NCBI RefSeq assembly: GCF_034343125.1
Contig: NZ_CP139957.1
Location: forward strand, 2,533,501 to 2,597,500
DNA length: 64,000 nt
DNA from: Caldicellulosiruptor danielii
Lineage (GTDB): Bacteria; Bacillota; Thermoanaerobacteria; Caldicellulosiruptorales; Caldicellulosiruptoraceae
Reading direction: 5' to 3'
Shown here in pieces: positions 8,271-20,774 of this stretch (position 1 is its first letter; every line of letters starts with the position of its first letter). A model generated the notes under the pieces. That model ran no database searches, was not told the DNA's origin, and saw nothing but the letters and a program-made list of their open reading frames with translations. The position numbers and the translations under genes are program-made.

Positions 8271-9712
8271 GAAAGAAAAAAAACAGGCTTATTACAATTG
8301 TGTCAGTATTTTTGGTTTTGGTTCTTGTAATTGGTGCGTACTTTTATGTAAGCTATGTGAACAAGAAAAAACAAGAGGCTGAAGAAAAAAAGTCCTCTTC
8401 AGCCTCTGTTACTGTAACAAATTTTGATAGAAACAAGATTACAAAGATAGATATCAAACATGACGGCATTCACCTTGTCCTTGAAAAGGTCAAAGACAAG
8501 TGGATTGTAAATGGAATCAACAACCCCCTTTATTTCGACCAGGATAAAATTGACGACATTGCCTTTTCATGTGCTCAGATGACTGCAGAAAAAATTGCTG
8601 ATAGCAACCCAAAAGACCTCAAAAAATATGGGCTTGACAATCCAAAATCAATTGTTGAGGCAACGCTCAGCGATGGGAAAAAAGTTACATTTTATCTTGG
8701 GTCAGAGACACCAATAACTTCCACTTATTATTTAATGAAAAAAGGTGACCCAAAAGTTTATGTTGTGTGGACAAATCATGCAGAAAACTTTACCATAAAA
8801 CCTCAGAAGCTTTTGAGTGTTAAAATACCAGAGATTGATACTCAAAATATTACGTATGTAAAACTTGTAAGAAAAGGACAGCCAACAATTGAAATCAAAA
8901 AGGTTGATGAGAAAAATTCAAAAGACAATGAATGGAAGTACTATGTGAGGCTGTGGAACTTGGTTCAGCCATACAGTCAGCCAGTTGGAGTCGCAAGCGA
9001 TAAGTTTTCAGAGTTCATTGAAAATGTTCCAAATTTCAGTCCTGAAGATATAGTTGGGGAAGATGTTTACAATCCTAAGTACGGATTGCAGTCGCCAAGG
9101 ATAGAGCTTATTGTAAAGGACAACAAAAATACTTTGCATCTTTTTGTTGGCAACAATGCAGATGACTCAACTGTTTACTGTAAAATGGCTGACTCGAAAG
9201 TTGTATTTACAATGTCAACTTACAAGATAGATTTCATGAACACAGTAAAGCCTTTTGACCTCATAGAAAAGTTTGCTTATATTGTAAACATCGATTATGT
9301 GGACAAGATTGAAATCTTTACAAAAGAGAAAAAGCACACTCTTATACTTGACAAAAAGCTCATCAAAAAAGCAAGAAGCGAAGAAGAAGCTGATGAGTAC
9401 AAATACAACTTCCAGGCAGACGGAAGAAAGATTGATGAAGACACATTTAAAAAATTCTACCAGGAAATCATTGGTCTTTTAATTGACGGTGAAAATGACA
9501 AAAAGCCGACAGGTACACCTGAAGTCACCATGAAGTTCTATCTTGTCAACAAAAAGGTTGATGTGATGCAGTATATACCTTACAACGACGATTTTTACAT
9601 GGTTGTTCGAAATGGAAAGTCTGATTTTGTGATTGCAAAAGAACAGGTTCAAAAGGTACTAAAAGATTTAGAAGACTTGGTTGCAGGCAAGTATAAACCA
9701 CCAGAAAATTAA
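8267..9712 (+). CDS. DUF4340 domain protein, membrane-anchored
   Basis: About 481 residues: a single N-terminal membrane helix (about 8-30) and then a soluble extracytoplasmic region with repeated DUF4340-like segments (for example KYGLDNPKS and KYGLQSPRI). ATG at 8267 overlaps the previous stop as ATGA and is preceded by GAGGAGGAG; an earlier in-frame ATG at 8246 is less likely. DUF4340 proteins commonly follow GldG genes, so this completes the four-gene unit. No catalytic motif is evident. Confidence 0.82.
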   Translation: MRKKKNRLITIVSVFLVLVLVIGAYFYVSYVNKKKQEAEEKKSSSASVTVTNFDRNKITKIDIKHDGIHLVLEKVKDKWIVNGINNPLYFDQDKIDDIAFSCAQMTAEKIADSNPKDLKKYGLDNPKSIVEATLSDGKKVTFYLGSETPITSTYYLMKKGDPKVYVVWTNHAENFTIKPQKLLSVKIPEIDTQNITYVKLVRKGQPTIEIKKVDEKNSKDNEWKYYVRLWNLVQPYSQPVGVASDKFSEFIENVPNFSPEDIVGEDVYNPKYGLQSPRIELIVKDNKNTLHLFVGNNADDSTVYCKMADSKVVFTMSTYKIDFMNTVKPFDLIEKFAYIVNIDYVDKIEIFTKEKKHTLILDKKLIKKARSEEEADEYKYNFQADGRKIDEDTFKKFYQEIIGLLIDGENDKKPTGTPEVTMKFYLVNKKVDVMQYIPYNDDFYMVVRNGKSDFVIAKEQVQKVLKDLEDLVAGKYKPPEN

Positions 9713-9725
9713 GAGTTCAAAAAAT

Positions 9726-9769
9726 GGGAGCTGTCACAGAAAAAAGTTGGCAGCTCCTTATTTTTTTTG
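9726..9769 (+). terminator. Terminator of the Gld-type operon
   Basis: GGAGCTGTCA (9727-9736) pairs, with one wobble, with TGGCAGCTCC (9748-9757). The tract TTATTTTTTTTG follows. Confidence 0.85.
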
Positions 9770-9889
9770 TTTTTAATCTTAATATCCTTATATTGTTTTT
9801 AGTTTTTTGATATTGTATGTCTACTTGTTGATAAAGTAAAATGAATAATGTACACAAAAACCACAGTAATTTTAAAACGTGTGAGGTGA

Positions 9890-12976
<3,087 letters not shown>

Positions 12977-12980
12977 GAAT

Positions 12981-13030
12981 ACAAAAAAGGGGTATGCTCT
13001 TTTATGTTTTGTTGCCAAAGAGCATACCCC
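12981..13030 (-). terminator. Terminator of the pectin operon, between convergent genes
   Basis: GGGGTATGCTCTTT (12989-13002) and AAAGAGCATACCCC (13017-13030) form a 14-bp stem. Read on the minus strand the stem is followed by TTTTTTGT, so it terminates the GH28 side. On the plus strand no T-tract follows, so it may only act as a hairpin for lacZ. Confidence 0.8.
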
Positions 13031-13114
13031 TGACCATTTAGCAAGTATCGCATGCAGTATATTGATTTATTTAAATCGTCGAACCTAATCTAATATCGGA
13101 TACTCACTTCCCTC

Positions 13115-14459
13115 TCACTCGGCAATCAGATTCATTGTATTATTCAGACTCAAAAGCTTAGCATAATCAGTCGTATCTTTTGCCTTACATTTGTAAAACT
13201 CTACATTCTCACAATTGTTAAGTTCAAAAGCAGCACCTTCCTGGTTCATCACAGAAACATTCATGAATCTAATGTTTTTAACAGTATTTATAATAAACCC
13301 TCTTTTTGCCATCGGTTCTAAATAGCTCATCATGGCAGGAAGTTCAGGTTCAGCTTTTTCTGCCATCTCAACTGTGACATTCGAAAATACAACATCCTCA
13401 ATTGGCATCTCTGTAAGACCATATAGAAAACCAGCTGCTGCTCGTGCCTGCCTTACAATCACATCGCTTATATAAATTCTTCTTACAATTGGAGTTGTAC
13501 TGTCTACATGATAAGGAGATTTGTCCCAAACTCTCTTTTCTTTTCCGCCCCTTGCCACAGTGATAGTACATATAAAACGCAAACGGACACATCACATTTT
13601 TCATCACAATGTTCGAAACTCTTATATCCTCAACAACCCCACCTCTTCCACGTCGGGTCTTAATCCTTATCCCTCTGTCTGTGCCCTCAAAAATGCAGTT
13701 TGAAATAACAACATTTCTAACACCACCGCTCATTTCACTTCCAATTACAACCCCACCATGACCGTGAGCCATTATGCAGTTTGTAATTGTTATATTCTCA
13801 CAAGGAATCCTCACCTTGCAATCTTCTGTTCCAGATTTTAAAGTTACACAGTCATCGCCAACATCTATGTAGCAGTTTGAGATTCTAACACCTTTGCAAG
13901 ACTCAGGATTTATCCCATCTGTGTTAGGAGAATCATAAGGGTTTTGAATCTTGATGTTGTGAACTGTGACATTCTCACATTCAATTGGATTTACTGTCCA
14001 GCTTGGTGAGTTGATAATTTTTATCCCTTCAATTGTCACATTTTTACATTTATAAAAGCAAATCGACCTTGGTCTTGGATATTTTAATTCTTTGTTTCTG
14101 TGAAGTTTCCACCACATCTCGCCCTGCCCATCTATTGTGCCAAATCCAACAACAGCAATGTTTTCTGCATTTTCGGCATAAATTAGAGGTGAATAAACTT
14201 CTTGTTCCTCACCTTCCCATCTTGTATAAACTAAAGGAAAATCAGCCGGGTCGTTGGAAAATTTTAAGATAGCCCCACTTTCTATATAGAGGGTTATATT
14301 GCTCTTCAGATGAATGGGACCGGTTAGATAAACTCCAGCTGGTACATAAACCGTACCGCCGCCTTGCTCCCAACTTGCTTCAATCGCTTTTTTGAACGCT
14401 TCTGTATCTTTCACTTGCCCATTTCCTACCGCTCCAAAATCACGAACATTTAAAAACAT
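13115..14459 (-). pseudogene. GH28 polygalacturonase-type hydrolase with a frameshift
   Basis: The first frame reads 14459 down past 13560 and contains every GH28 catalytic motif: NTD at 179-181, GDD at 201-203, GHG at 233-235 and RIK at 265-267. After FAFYMYYHCGKG the frame goes wrong, while the true C-terminal beta-helix continues in another frame to 13115. Removing one G from the GGGG run (CCCC on the plus strand, 13548-13551) restores a 447-residue protein of normal length. There is no signal peptide, so its substrate would be imported oligogalacturonides. Either a recent mutation or a sequencing error explains the break. Confidence 0.88.
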
Positions 14460-14506
14460 GATTTATCATCCTCCTTCTGTGCAAATCTGTTAAAAGCAAA
14501 TTACCT

Positions 14507-15631
14507 TTACATAAATAGTCTTTCAACCCATGCACTTGCTTTTATAAATGCCCCAACACCTTTGAGGTCATTTGTCTTTATTGGTTCACTGATGTAATAC
14601 TCATACGACCCATCTCTGTAGGGATTTCCACCAAGTCCTGCCACCATGCAAACCCCGTTGAGATTCAAAAGCCCATCTTCATCCTCTTCAACAAACCTGT
14701 AGATTATACCTTCGTACGCTCTTTCAAGAAACTCTATATACGAGCAGTCCAAATAACCCTTCTCTATTCCTTTTGCAATCGCATAAGCAAACATGCACGA
14801 AGCTGATGCTTCCGGATAGTTTCCATTTCTTCCTATATGGTTTATAACCTGGTACCAAACACCTGTCTCAGGGTCTTGATACTTCACTAAAGCGTCAATA
14901 AGCTGCTTGAAGATAGCCAAAATTGTTTCTCTTGATTGATGGTCCTGTGGCAGAAAGTCAAGAACATCTACTGCGGCCATTGCAAACCAGCCCATTGCCC
15001 TTCCCCAGAAATTTGGCGAGCAGCCTGTTATTTTGTTTGCCCATCTTTGCTCTCTTCTTTCATCCCAGCCATGAAAGTGAAGACCTGTGACAGGGTCTCT
15101 GGTATGTTTTGCACACAAGATAACCTGCTTTGCAACATCGTCATAGATCTCGTCTGCCTCGTCCTGACCTATTAACGTCGCGTACTCAGCATAAAAAGGT
15201 GATGCCATGTAGATACCATCAAGCCACATTTGATGTGGGTAGATTTTTTTGTGCCAAAAACCGCCTTCTGTTGTACGCGGATGAGTTCTTAACTGATCGC
15301 GAAGAATCTGAGCTGCTTTTTTGTATTTTTCTTCACTTGTTTTTCTGAAAAGAAACAGAATTGCTTTTCCATTATTTATATGGTCGATATTATATTCTTC
15401 CTTAGAATATTTCTTTATCGTTCCATCGTCGTTTACAAAAAAGTCTATGTTTCTTTTGATGTACTCAAAATATTTTTCATTACCTGTATTTTCGTATACA
15501 TACTCCATTCCTTTGAATACAACACCATAATCATACTGCCATTTGTCAGTAAGTTCTGGAAACTTTGCAATGACGCTGTTTGCCATCTTTGCAGAATAAT
15601 TCTTTTTGGCAAGCTCTTTTAATCTTTTCAT
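14507..15631 (-). CDS. GH105 unsaturated rhamnogalacturonyl hydrolase (YteR-like)
   Basis: A 374-residue alpha/alpha-barrel enzyme that hydrates and removes the 4,5-unsaturated galacturonic acid left on pectin fragments by lyases. The catalytic aspartate is expected at Asp138 in HQMWLDGIYMASPF, as in Bacillus YteR. No signal peptide is present, so it is cytoplasmic. Its product enters the KduI/KduD/KdgK/Eda pathway encoded upstream. ATG at 15631 follows AAGGAAGG and overlaps the end of the GH43 gene by 86 bp. Confidence 0.9.
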   Translation of the reverse strand: MKRLKELAKKNYSAKMANSVIAKFPELTDKWQYDYGVVFKGMEYVYENTGNEKYFEYIKRNIDFFVNDDGTIKKYSKEEYNIDHINNGKAILFLFRKTSEEKYKKAAQILRDQLRTHPRTTEGGFWHKKIYPHQMWLDGIYMASPFYAEYATLIGQDEADEIYDDVAKQVILCAKHTRDPVTGLHFHGWDERREQRWANKITGCSPNFWGRAMGWFAMAAVDVLDFLPQDHQSRETILAIFKQLIDALVKYQDPETGVWYQVINHIGRNGNYPEASASCMFAYAIAKGIEKGYLDCSYIEFLERAYEGIIYRFVEEDEDGLLNLNGVCMVAGLGGNPYRDGSYEYYISEPIKTNDLKGVGAFIKASAWVERLFM

Positions 15632-17213
15632 ATGCCATCTTCCTTCCTTTACAAGCTTTATCTATTATAAAGTAGTCAAATTCTGCAATATCATCTTTAA
15701 AAGTTCCTTCATTCCCGCTCATATTGAGACAAAACACTCCAATTTTTGAGCCTGTCCATATATCCTCTTTTGGAATAAACTCGACACCAAATTCTTCAAA
15801 GTTCTTCCCATCCAAGCTGAAAGAAAACCTGCACAGCGCGCCCTTCTGCATTAAAAGTCTTAAATAGATTTTTTCAGCTTCTACCTTTTTCTCTTCCACA
15901 ATCTTTTCAACTACATTTTCAGAAATCTCACCTAAAATTTGGACAAGCCAAATACCATCTTCTCTTTTCATAAGTCCAATCGCCGAATATCTATAACCAC
16001 TCACAATTAAACCTGCAAAACTTTGAAATGAGCTAAAATTTGTTCTCATTTTTAAAGTTGCCACAAAAGTTTCTGCAGGTATTTTCTGAAGAAGAAGATT
16101 TGGCATATAAAACAGGCTGTTTATTGTATCTTGGCTAATTTTATTCCCTACTGCAAAAAGTCTCAATGCACTTCTCTCACAATCAATATAAAACCATTCA
16201 TCCTTCGGATTTGCATGCCACTGCCATACAAGAGAAAGCTCTTTCTTATCAAAATGGTCCGAACATTCAATAAAAAAGGTGCTACCTTTTTCTGACGTCG
16301 ACGGCTTTTTATATTCTAAAACTGGCTCACCAATACCATCGCCGTTCTGGTCAATGCCTATTATGCACCAATCGTCTTCAAGCCAGGTAAGTGGTTGCAA
16401 ATGAACAACTCTTCCATATGGTCCTTTGTCCTGAAAATGCACAAACCAGTGCTCGCCGTTTTCCGTCTCAACCCATGCCCCTTGATGCGGTCCATTTATC
16501 GCGGTATTTCCCTGGTGCATAACAATCTTTTCTTCATATGGACCGTAAATATTTTTCGACCTTAAAACTGTTTGCCAGCCATGCTTTACACCGCCGGCAG
16601 GTGCAAATATGTAATAATAACCATTTCTCTTGTAGAGCTTTGGCCCTTCTATGGTAGGTTGAGTTTGAGTGCCATCAAAGACAATCTTGCCTTCATCAAG
16701 CACCTTCAAACCGTCCTCTGAAAGCCTTGATATGCAAAGCTTACTGTTAAATCCTATCCTGCTCTTTGCAAAAGCGTTCACAAGATAAGCCCTGCCATCG
16801 TCATCCCAAAAAGGACATGGGTCTATCCATCCTTTTGCTTTCTTGACCAAAAGCATCTCAGACCATTTTCCAAACGGGTCGTCTGTATAGCAACAGAATA
16901 TACCATCATCTGGTATACTAAAATATACGTAAAACCGTCCTTTGTGATACCTAATTGCAGGCGCCCAGATTCCTTTGCCTATCTGAGGAGTATCGTATTC
17001 TGGAGAAGGAAGCTTTTTCACTGCATAGTTCACAATTCTCCAATGAACAAGGTCTTTTGAATGAAGTATTGGCAACCCTGGCACACAGTTGAAACTTGAT
17101 GCAACCAAAAAATAATCATTTCCTACCCTTATCACATCCGGGTCTGAATAGTCTGCGTGTATTATCGGGTTTTTGTAATTCCACTCGGCGTTACTATCAG
17201 CTATAGTTTGCAT
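15546..17213 (-). CDS. Glycoside hydrolase family 43 (beta-xylosidase/arabinofuranosidase type)
   Basis: A 555-residue enzyme with an N-terminal five-bladed propeller and a C-terminal beta-sandwich from about residue 320. The catalytic base is in YSDPDV (Asp24) and the acid in IEGPKL. Activity would be on xylose or arabinose side chains; specificity cannot be told from sequence. There is no signal peptide. ATG at 17213 follows GGAGAT. The C-terminus, after the expected end near DFDYF-like EFDYFIID, runs on about 37 residues into the GH105 gene; the tail is Lys/Arg-rich and unlike the family. Confidence 0.88.
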   Translation of the reverse strand: MQTIADSNAEWNYKNPIIHADYSDPDVIRVGNDYFLVASSFNCVPGLPILHSKDLVHWRIVNYAVKKLPSPEYDTPQIGKGIWAPAIRYHKGRFYVYFSIPDDGIFCCYTDDPFGKWSEMLLVKKAKGWIDPCPFWDDDGRAYLVNAFAKSRIGFNSKLCISRLSEDGLKVLDEGKIVFDGTQTQPTIEGPKLYKRNGYYYIFAPAGGVKHGWQTVLRSKNIYGPYEEKIVMHQGNTAINGPHQGAWVETENGEHWFVHFQDKGPYGRVVHLQPLTWLEDDWCIIGIDQNGDGIGEPVLEYKKPSTSEKGSTFFIECSDHFDKKELSLVWQWHANPKDEWFYIDCERSALRLFAVGNKISQDTINSLFYMPNLLLQKIPAETFVATLKMRTNFSSFQSFAGLIVSGYRYSAIGLMKREDGIWLVQILGEISENVVEKIVEEKKVEAEKIYLRLLMQKGALCRFSFSLDGKNFEEFGVEFIPKEDIWTGSKIGVFCLNMSGNEGTFKDDIAEFDYFIIDKACKGRKMAYEKIKRACQKELFCKDGKQRHCKVSRTY

Positions 17214-17428
17214 GTCTGAACATCTCCAACACTATTAATTGATTTAAAGTTGTTCATTTTTAACTTTCTATTTTCACTATAATTCTAATTCTCAAATCAA
17301 AAGTTTTCATCAAGAAAATGTTAAACTAAAAGTGATTCTCTTAAACTCAGCTTATAAAACTGTGAAAGAGTTACAAGGGAATTTTTTAAACCTGAAATGG
17401 ACAAATTTAATTTTTATATGTCAAATTT
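17214..17428 (-). other. Intergenic stretch before the GH43 gene
   Basis: No gene, terminator or clean promoter can be defined in these 215 bases. The region is AT-rich, and a -10-like TATAGT lies on the minus strand near 17278 without a well-spaced -35 box. GH43-GH105-GH28 may have their own promoter here or be read from upstream. Confidence 0.3.
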
Positions 17429-18067
17429 TTAGAATCCCATCTCAAACGGAACAATCACAATATTTATGCGTCCCTCAAATTTCATACCGTGATTTATAAT
17501 GGTTACATAGTTGCACATCCTTGCTTTTATCTGGCAATCCATACAATATCCTGTTTCTGTGCAAGGAGTTTTGTGATTATTTCTTTTGGAATTCATGGGA
17601 GCGATTTTCTTAAGCCTTCTAAATGCCTCGTCGAGGTTTTCAACAACCTTATTGACACCAGCCACAATAATCACTTTCCTTGGTCCAAAAATCATAGCAG
17701 ATACTCTATTACCTGAACAGTCAACATTTACAAGTTCACCATTTTTTGTGATTGCGTTTGTGCTTGTAACAAGAACATCTGCTAAAAGCGACTGTCTCAT
17801 AAGTTCAATTCGCTCTTCTGCAGACATTGACTTGTACCTGTCAAAAAGCTTATATGGCCCATTTCTGAATATCTCAATCAGTCCAAGCTCTTCTATTGTA
17901 ACAGAACCCCCGAGGGCAATGCTTGAACCCTCGGGGATGAGCTCTAACACTTTGTTTTTTGCATCTTCTATTGTCGGTGCATAAAACGCATTGTATTTTT
18001 TCTTGTTCAACCTCTCGACAATATCCTTTGCAATGAGCTCGTTGTACCAAACTTTAAATTGATTCAT
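17429..18067 (-). CDS. LUD-domain protein (LutC/YkgG-related)
   Basis: About 212 residues of the LUD (DUF162) family, linked in other bacteria to lactate and hydroxy-acid oxidation complexes. Visible are a LUD core with GGSVTIEELG and a C-terminal cysteine cluster (CTETGYCMDCQIKARMCN) that could bind a metal or Fe-S centre. ATG at 18067 follows GGAGG; the frame extends 18 codons further upstream without a ribosome site. It lies between KduD and GH43 in the pectin operon. Its substrate here is unknown, possibly a sugar-acid intermediate. Confidence 0.8.
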   Translation of the reverse strand: MNQFKVWYNELIAKDIVERLNKKKYNAFYAPTIEDAKNKVLELIPEGSSIALGGSVTIEELGLIEIFRNGPYKLFDRYKSMSAEERIELMRQSLLADVLVTSTNAITKNGELVNVDCSGNRVSAMIFGPRKVIIVAGVNKVVENLDEAFRRLKKIAPMNSKRNNHKTPCTETGYCMDCQIKARMCNYVTIINHGMKFEGRINIVIVPFEMGF

Positions 18068-18095
18068 ATTAGAAACCCTCCAAAAAAAACTATTG

Positions 18096-18857
18096 TTACC
18101 TTGCAAGCCAGCCGCCATCAACGTTCAAGATACAGCCATTTACATACTCAGACGCATCTGACGCCAAGAACACAACAGCACCCTGCAGGTCTTCAGGTGT
18201 GCCCCAGCGACCAGCTGGAATTCTGGATAGTATCTCAGCACTTCTGACAGGATCTTCTCTGAGCGGCTGTGTATTGTTTGTTGCCATGTATCCAGGTGCG
18301 ATTGCATTGACGTTTATATTGTACTTTGCCCACTCATTTGCAAGCGCTTTTGTGATACCTGCAACACCGCTCTTGCTTGCTGTGTACGATGGAACTCTAA
18401 TTCCACCCTGGAATGAAAGCATGGATGCGATGTTTATTATTTTGCCGCCTGTCCCTTGTTTGATAAACTGTCTTGCGGCAGCTTGGCAGAAGAAAAATAC
18501 TGTCTTTAGATTAATTGCAATAACATCGTCCCAGTCTTTCTCAGTAAAGTCAATAGCATCACATCTTCTTATTATTCCTGCATTGTTTACCAAAATATCA
18601 AGTCTTCCAAACTCCTGAATTGTTTTTTCGATAATCATATTGATTGGTTCGATTGTCATTAAGTTTGCTTGAATTTCTAAAAACCTTCTTCCAATTGATT
18701 CTATTCTCTGTTTTGTTTCTGTGCATGGTACATAGTCAACTCCAACAATATCAGCGCCAGCTTCTGCCAGAGCAATTGCCATCCCCTGACCCAAACCAGT
18801 TGATGCTCCTGTTACAATGGCAACCTTGCCATCAAGTTTAAATTTTTCAAGTATCAT
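18096..18857 (-). CDS. kduD: 2-dehydro-3-deoxy-D-gluconate 5-dehydrogenase (KduD)
   Basis: A 253-residue short-chain dehydrogenase that reduces 2,5-diketo-3-deoxygluconate to KDG. Motifs are the NAD-binding TGASTGLG at 16-23, NNAG at 91-94 and catalytic YTASK at 158-162. ATG at 18857 follows GGAGGTG. Its neighbour upstream is KduI, which supplies its substrate, supporting KduD over other SDR functions. Confidence 0.92.
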   Translation of the reverse strand: MILEKFKLDGKVAIVTGASTGLGQGMAIALAEAGADIVGVDYVPCTETKQRIESIGRRFLEIQANLMTIEPINMIIEKTIQEFGRLDILVNNAGIIRRCDAIDFTEKDWDDVIAINLKTVFFFCQAAARQFIKQGTGGKIINIASMLSFQGGIRVPSYTASKSGVAGITKALANEWAKYNINVNAIAPGYMATNNTQPLREDPVRSAEILSRIPAGRWGTPEDLQGAVVFLASDASEYVNGCILNVDGGWLAR

Positions 18858-18888
18858 TTTAAAAACACCTCCGTTTATTTTTGAGATT

Positions 18889-19719
18889 TTATTTCAATTC
18901 CTTCATAGGCACAGGATTAACATCAGAATATGACTGGTTTTCACCAGCCATTGCCCAGATGAATGTATAGTTTTTAGTTCCAACACCAGAGTGTATCGAC
19001 CAGCTCGGGCTGATTACCGCCTGTTCATTTCTAACAACAATATGTCTTGTCTCCTGAGGCTCTCCCATCAGGTGCAAAACAAACGCGTCCTCTGGCATGT
19101 CAAAATAGAAGTAAACTTCCATCCTCCTGTCATGTAAATGGCAGGGCATCGTGTTCCATACATTGTTTGGCTCCAAAATTGTCATTCCCATTACAAGCTG
19201 ACAACTTTTTACCCCGTCTGGATGGATGTATTTGTAGATTGTCCTTTCATTTGACTCAGAAAGCGAACCAAGATGAAGAGCTTCAGTTTGCTTTATATCA
19301 ATCTTTTCTGTTGGATACTGCTTGTGAGCAGGTGTTGAAACAAAGTAGAACTTTGCCGGATTTGAAGGGTCATCGCTTCCAAATTCAAGCTTTTTGGTGG
19401 ACATTCCAACATAAAGCCCATCTTTCTTGTCAAGCTCGAACTTTTGTCCATCTGCAACAACATACCCTTTGCCGCCTATGTTGATTATCCCAATCTCTCT
19501 TCTTTCAAGAAAATACTGAGCACCAATCTCTTTTCCATCTTCCAAGACCAAAACCTCCACTGTTGGCACAGCTCCACCAACTATCACCCTGTCAACATGA
19601 GTGTAGACCATGTTTATCTTGCCATATTCAAAGAGGTTTTCAATCAAAAACTCTTTCCTTATCTGTTCTGTTGTAAGAGTTTTGAACTGACTAGGATGCA
19701 TTGCAAATCGAACTTCCAT
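18889..19719 (-). CDS. kduI: 5-dehydro-4-deoxy-D-glucuronate isomerase (KduI)
   Basis: A cupin-type isomerase of about 276 residues converting 5-keto-4-deoxyuronate, released from unsaturated pectin fragments, to 2,5-diketo-3-deoxygluconate. The N-terminus MEVRFAMHPSQFKTL and the block YTHVDRVIVGGAVP match the family. HLHDRRMEVYFYF carries the metal-binding His and Glu residues. I placed the start at ATG 19719 to match known KduI N-termini; a TTG two codons upstream is the alternative. Confidence 0.93.
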   Translation of the reverse strand: MEVRFAMHPSQFKTLTTEQIRKEFLIENLFEYGKINMVYTHVDRVIVGGAVPTVEVLVLEDGKEIGAQYFLERREIGIINIGGKGYVVADGQKFELDKKDGLYVGMSTKKLEFGSDDPSNPAKFYFVSTPAHKQYPTEKIDIKQTEALHLGSLSESNERTIYKYIHPDGVKSCQLVMGMTILEPNNVWNTMPCHLHDRRMEVYFYFDMPEDAFVLHLMGEPQETRHIVVRNEQAVISPSWSIHSGVGTKNYTFIWAMAGENQSYSDVNPVPMKELK

Positions 19720-19740
19720 TTTCAAATAACCCTCCCTTGC

Positions 19741-20769
19741 TTATCTTTTCATCATACCTGAGCTGTCTTGTAAAAGTGCCTGTTTTATTTCATCCTCAGT
19801 CACAATCAAACTATCGCCTTCAACTGTATGTTTTAAAGCACACATGTATGTTGCAACCTCAAGCATCTGATCACTTTCAAGTCCTCTTAAAATGCCATAT
19901 AGTACACCTGCAGTAAAAGCATCGCCTGTCCCAACCCTATCGATAACTTCTATCTCGCGCTTTTTTGAAAATACAATGTTGCCATTCTCGTCACTTGTAT
20001 AGGCAAAAAAGATGTTTTTAGAAGCAGAGATGCTTCTTCTTGCAGCAAGAACTATTTTGCTTAAGTTTTGGTACTTTGTTTGCAGTCTTTCAAACAAAAC
20101 CTTTTGACCATCCGGGGTAAGGTCAATGCCTTCAAAACACTTTTCTTCCATATCAATTTTTAAAACTCTTCTCACATGCTCTTCGTTGGTAATCAGGATG
20201 TCCACATACGGCATAAGCTCTGAGATTACCTCGTTTGCCCTGTCATAGTTCCACAGCTTTGACCTGTAATTGATGTCAAACGCTACTTTTGCCCCCGCAT
20301 TTTTTGCAGTTTTAAAAGCCACTTTTAGCTCATTTAGCACATTTTGTGATAAAGCAGCAGTGATTCCTGTTGAGAAAAATATCTTTGTTTTTTCCAAAAT
20401 CTCCTCCCAATCGATATCTCCAGGTTGTATCTCATTTATAGCAGAGTTTGCTCTGTCGTATACAACAGTAGATGCTCTCTGTCCCACACCTTTTTCAAGA
20501 AAGTAGATTCCAAGTCTTTTGCCTTTTCTTTTAATATAGCTTGTGTCAACTCCATATCTTCTCAGAAAGTTTACCGTAGCATCACCAAGAGGATTCGGAG
20601 GAAGAAGGGTAACATAGGTTGTCTTTACCCCAACGTTTGACAGCGCAACAACAACGTTTGCCTCAGCACCACCAAAGTTGATGTCAAAACTTGTCGCCTG
20701 TAAAATCCTCTGATAACCTGGTGGAGAAAGTCTTAACATTATCTCACCAAAGCTTACAACCTCAAACAT
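19741..20769 (-). CDS. kdgK: 2-keto-3-deoxygluconate kinase (KdgK, PfkB family)
   Basis: A 342-residue ribokinase-fold enzyme phosphorylating KDG to KDPG. It shows the N-terminal GGAEANVV glycine motif at about 33-40 and the C-terminal signature DRVGTGDAFTAG with catalytic Asp283. ATG at 20769 follows GGAAAG. It lies 5 bp from the KDPG aldolase gene, which uses its product. Confidence 0.92.
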   Translation of the reverse strand: MFEVVSFGEIMLRLSPPGYQRILQATSFDINFGGAEANVVVALSNVGVKTTYVTLLPPNPLGDATVNFLRRYGVDTSYIKRKGKRLGIYFLEKGVGQRASTVVYDRANSAINEIQPGDIDWEEILEKTKIFFSTGITAALSQNVLNELKVAFKTAKNAGAKVAFDINYRSKLWNYDRANEVISELMPYVDILITNEEHVRRVLKIDMEEKCFEGIDLTPDGQKVLFERLQTKYQNLSKIVLAARRSISASKNIFFAYTSDENGNIVFSKKREIEVIDRVGTGDAFTAGVLYGILRGLESDQMLEVATYMCALKHTVEGDSLIVTEDEIKQALLQDSSGMMKR

Positions 20770-20774
20770 CTTTC

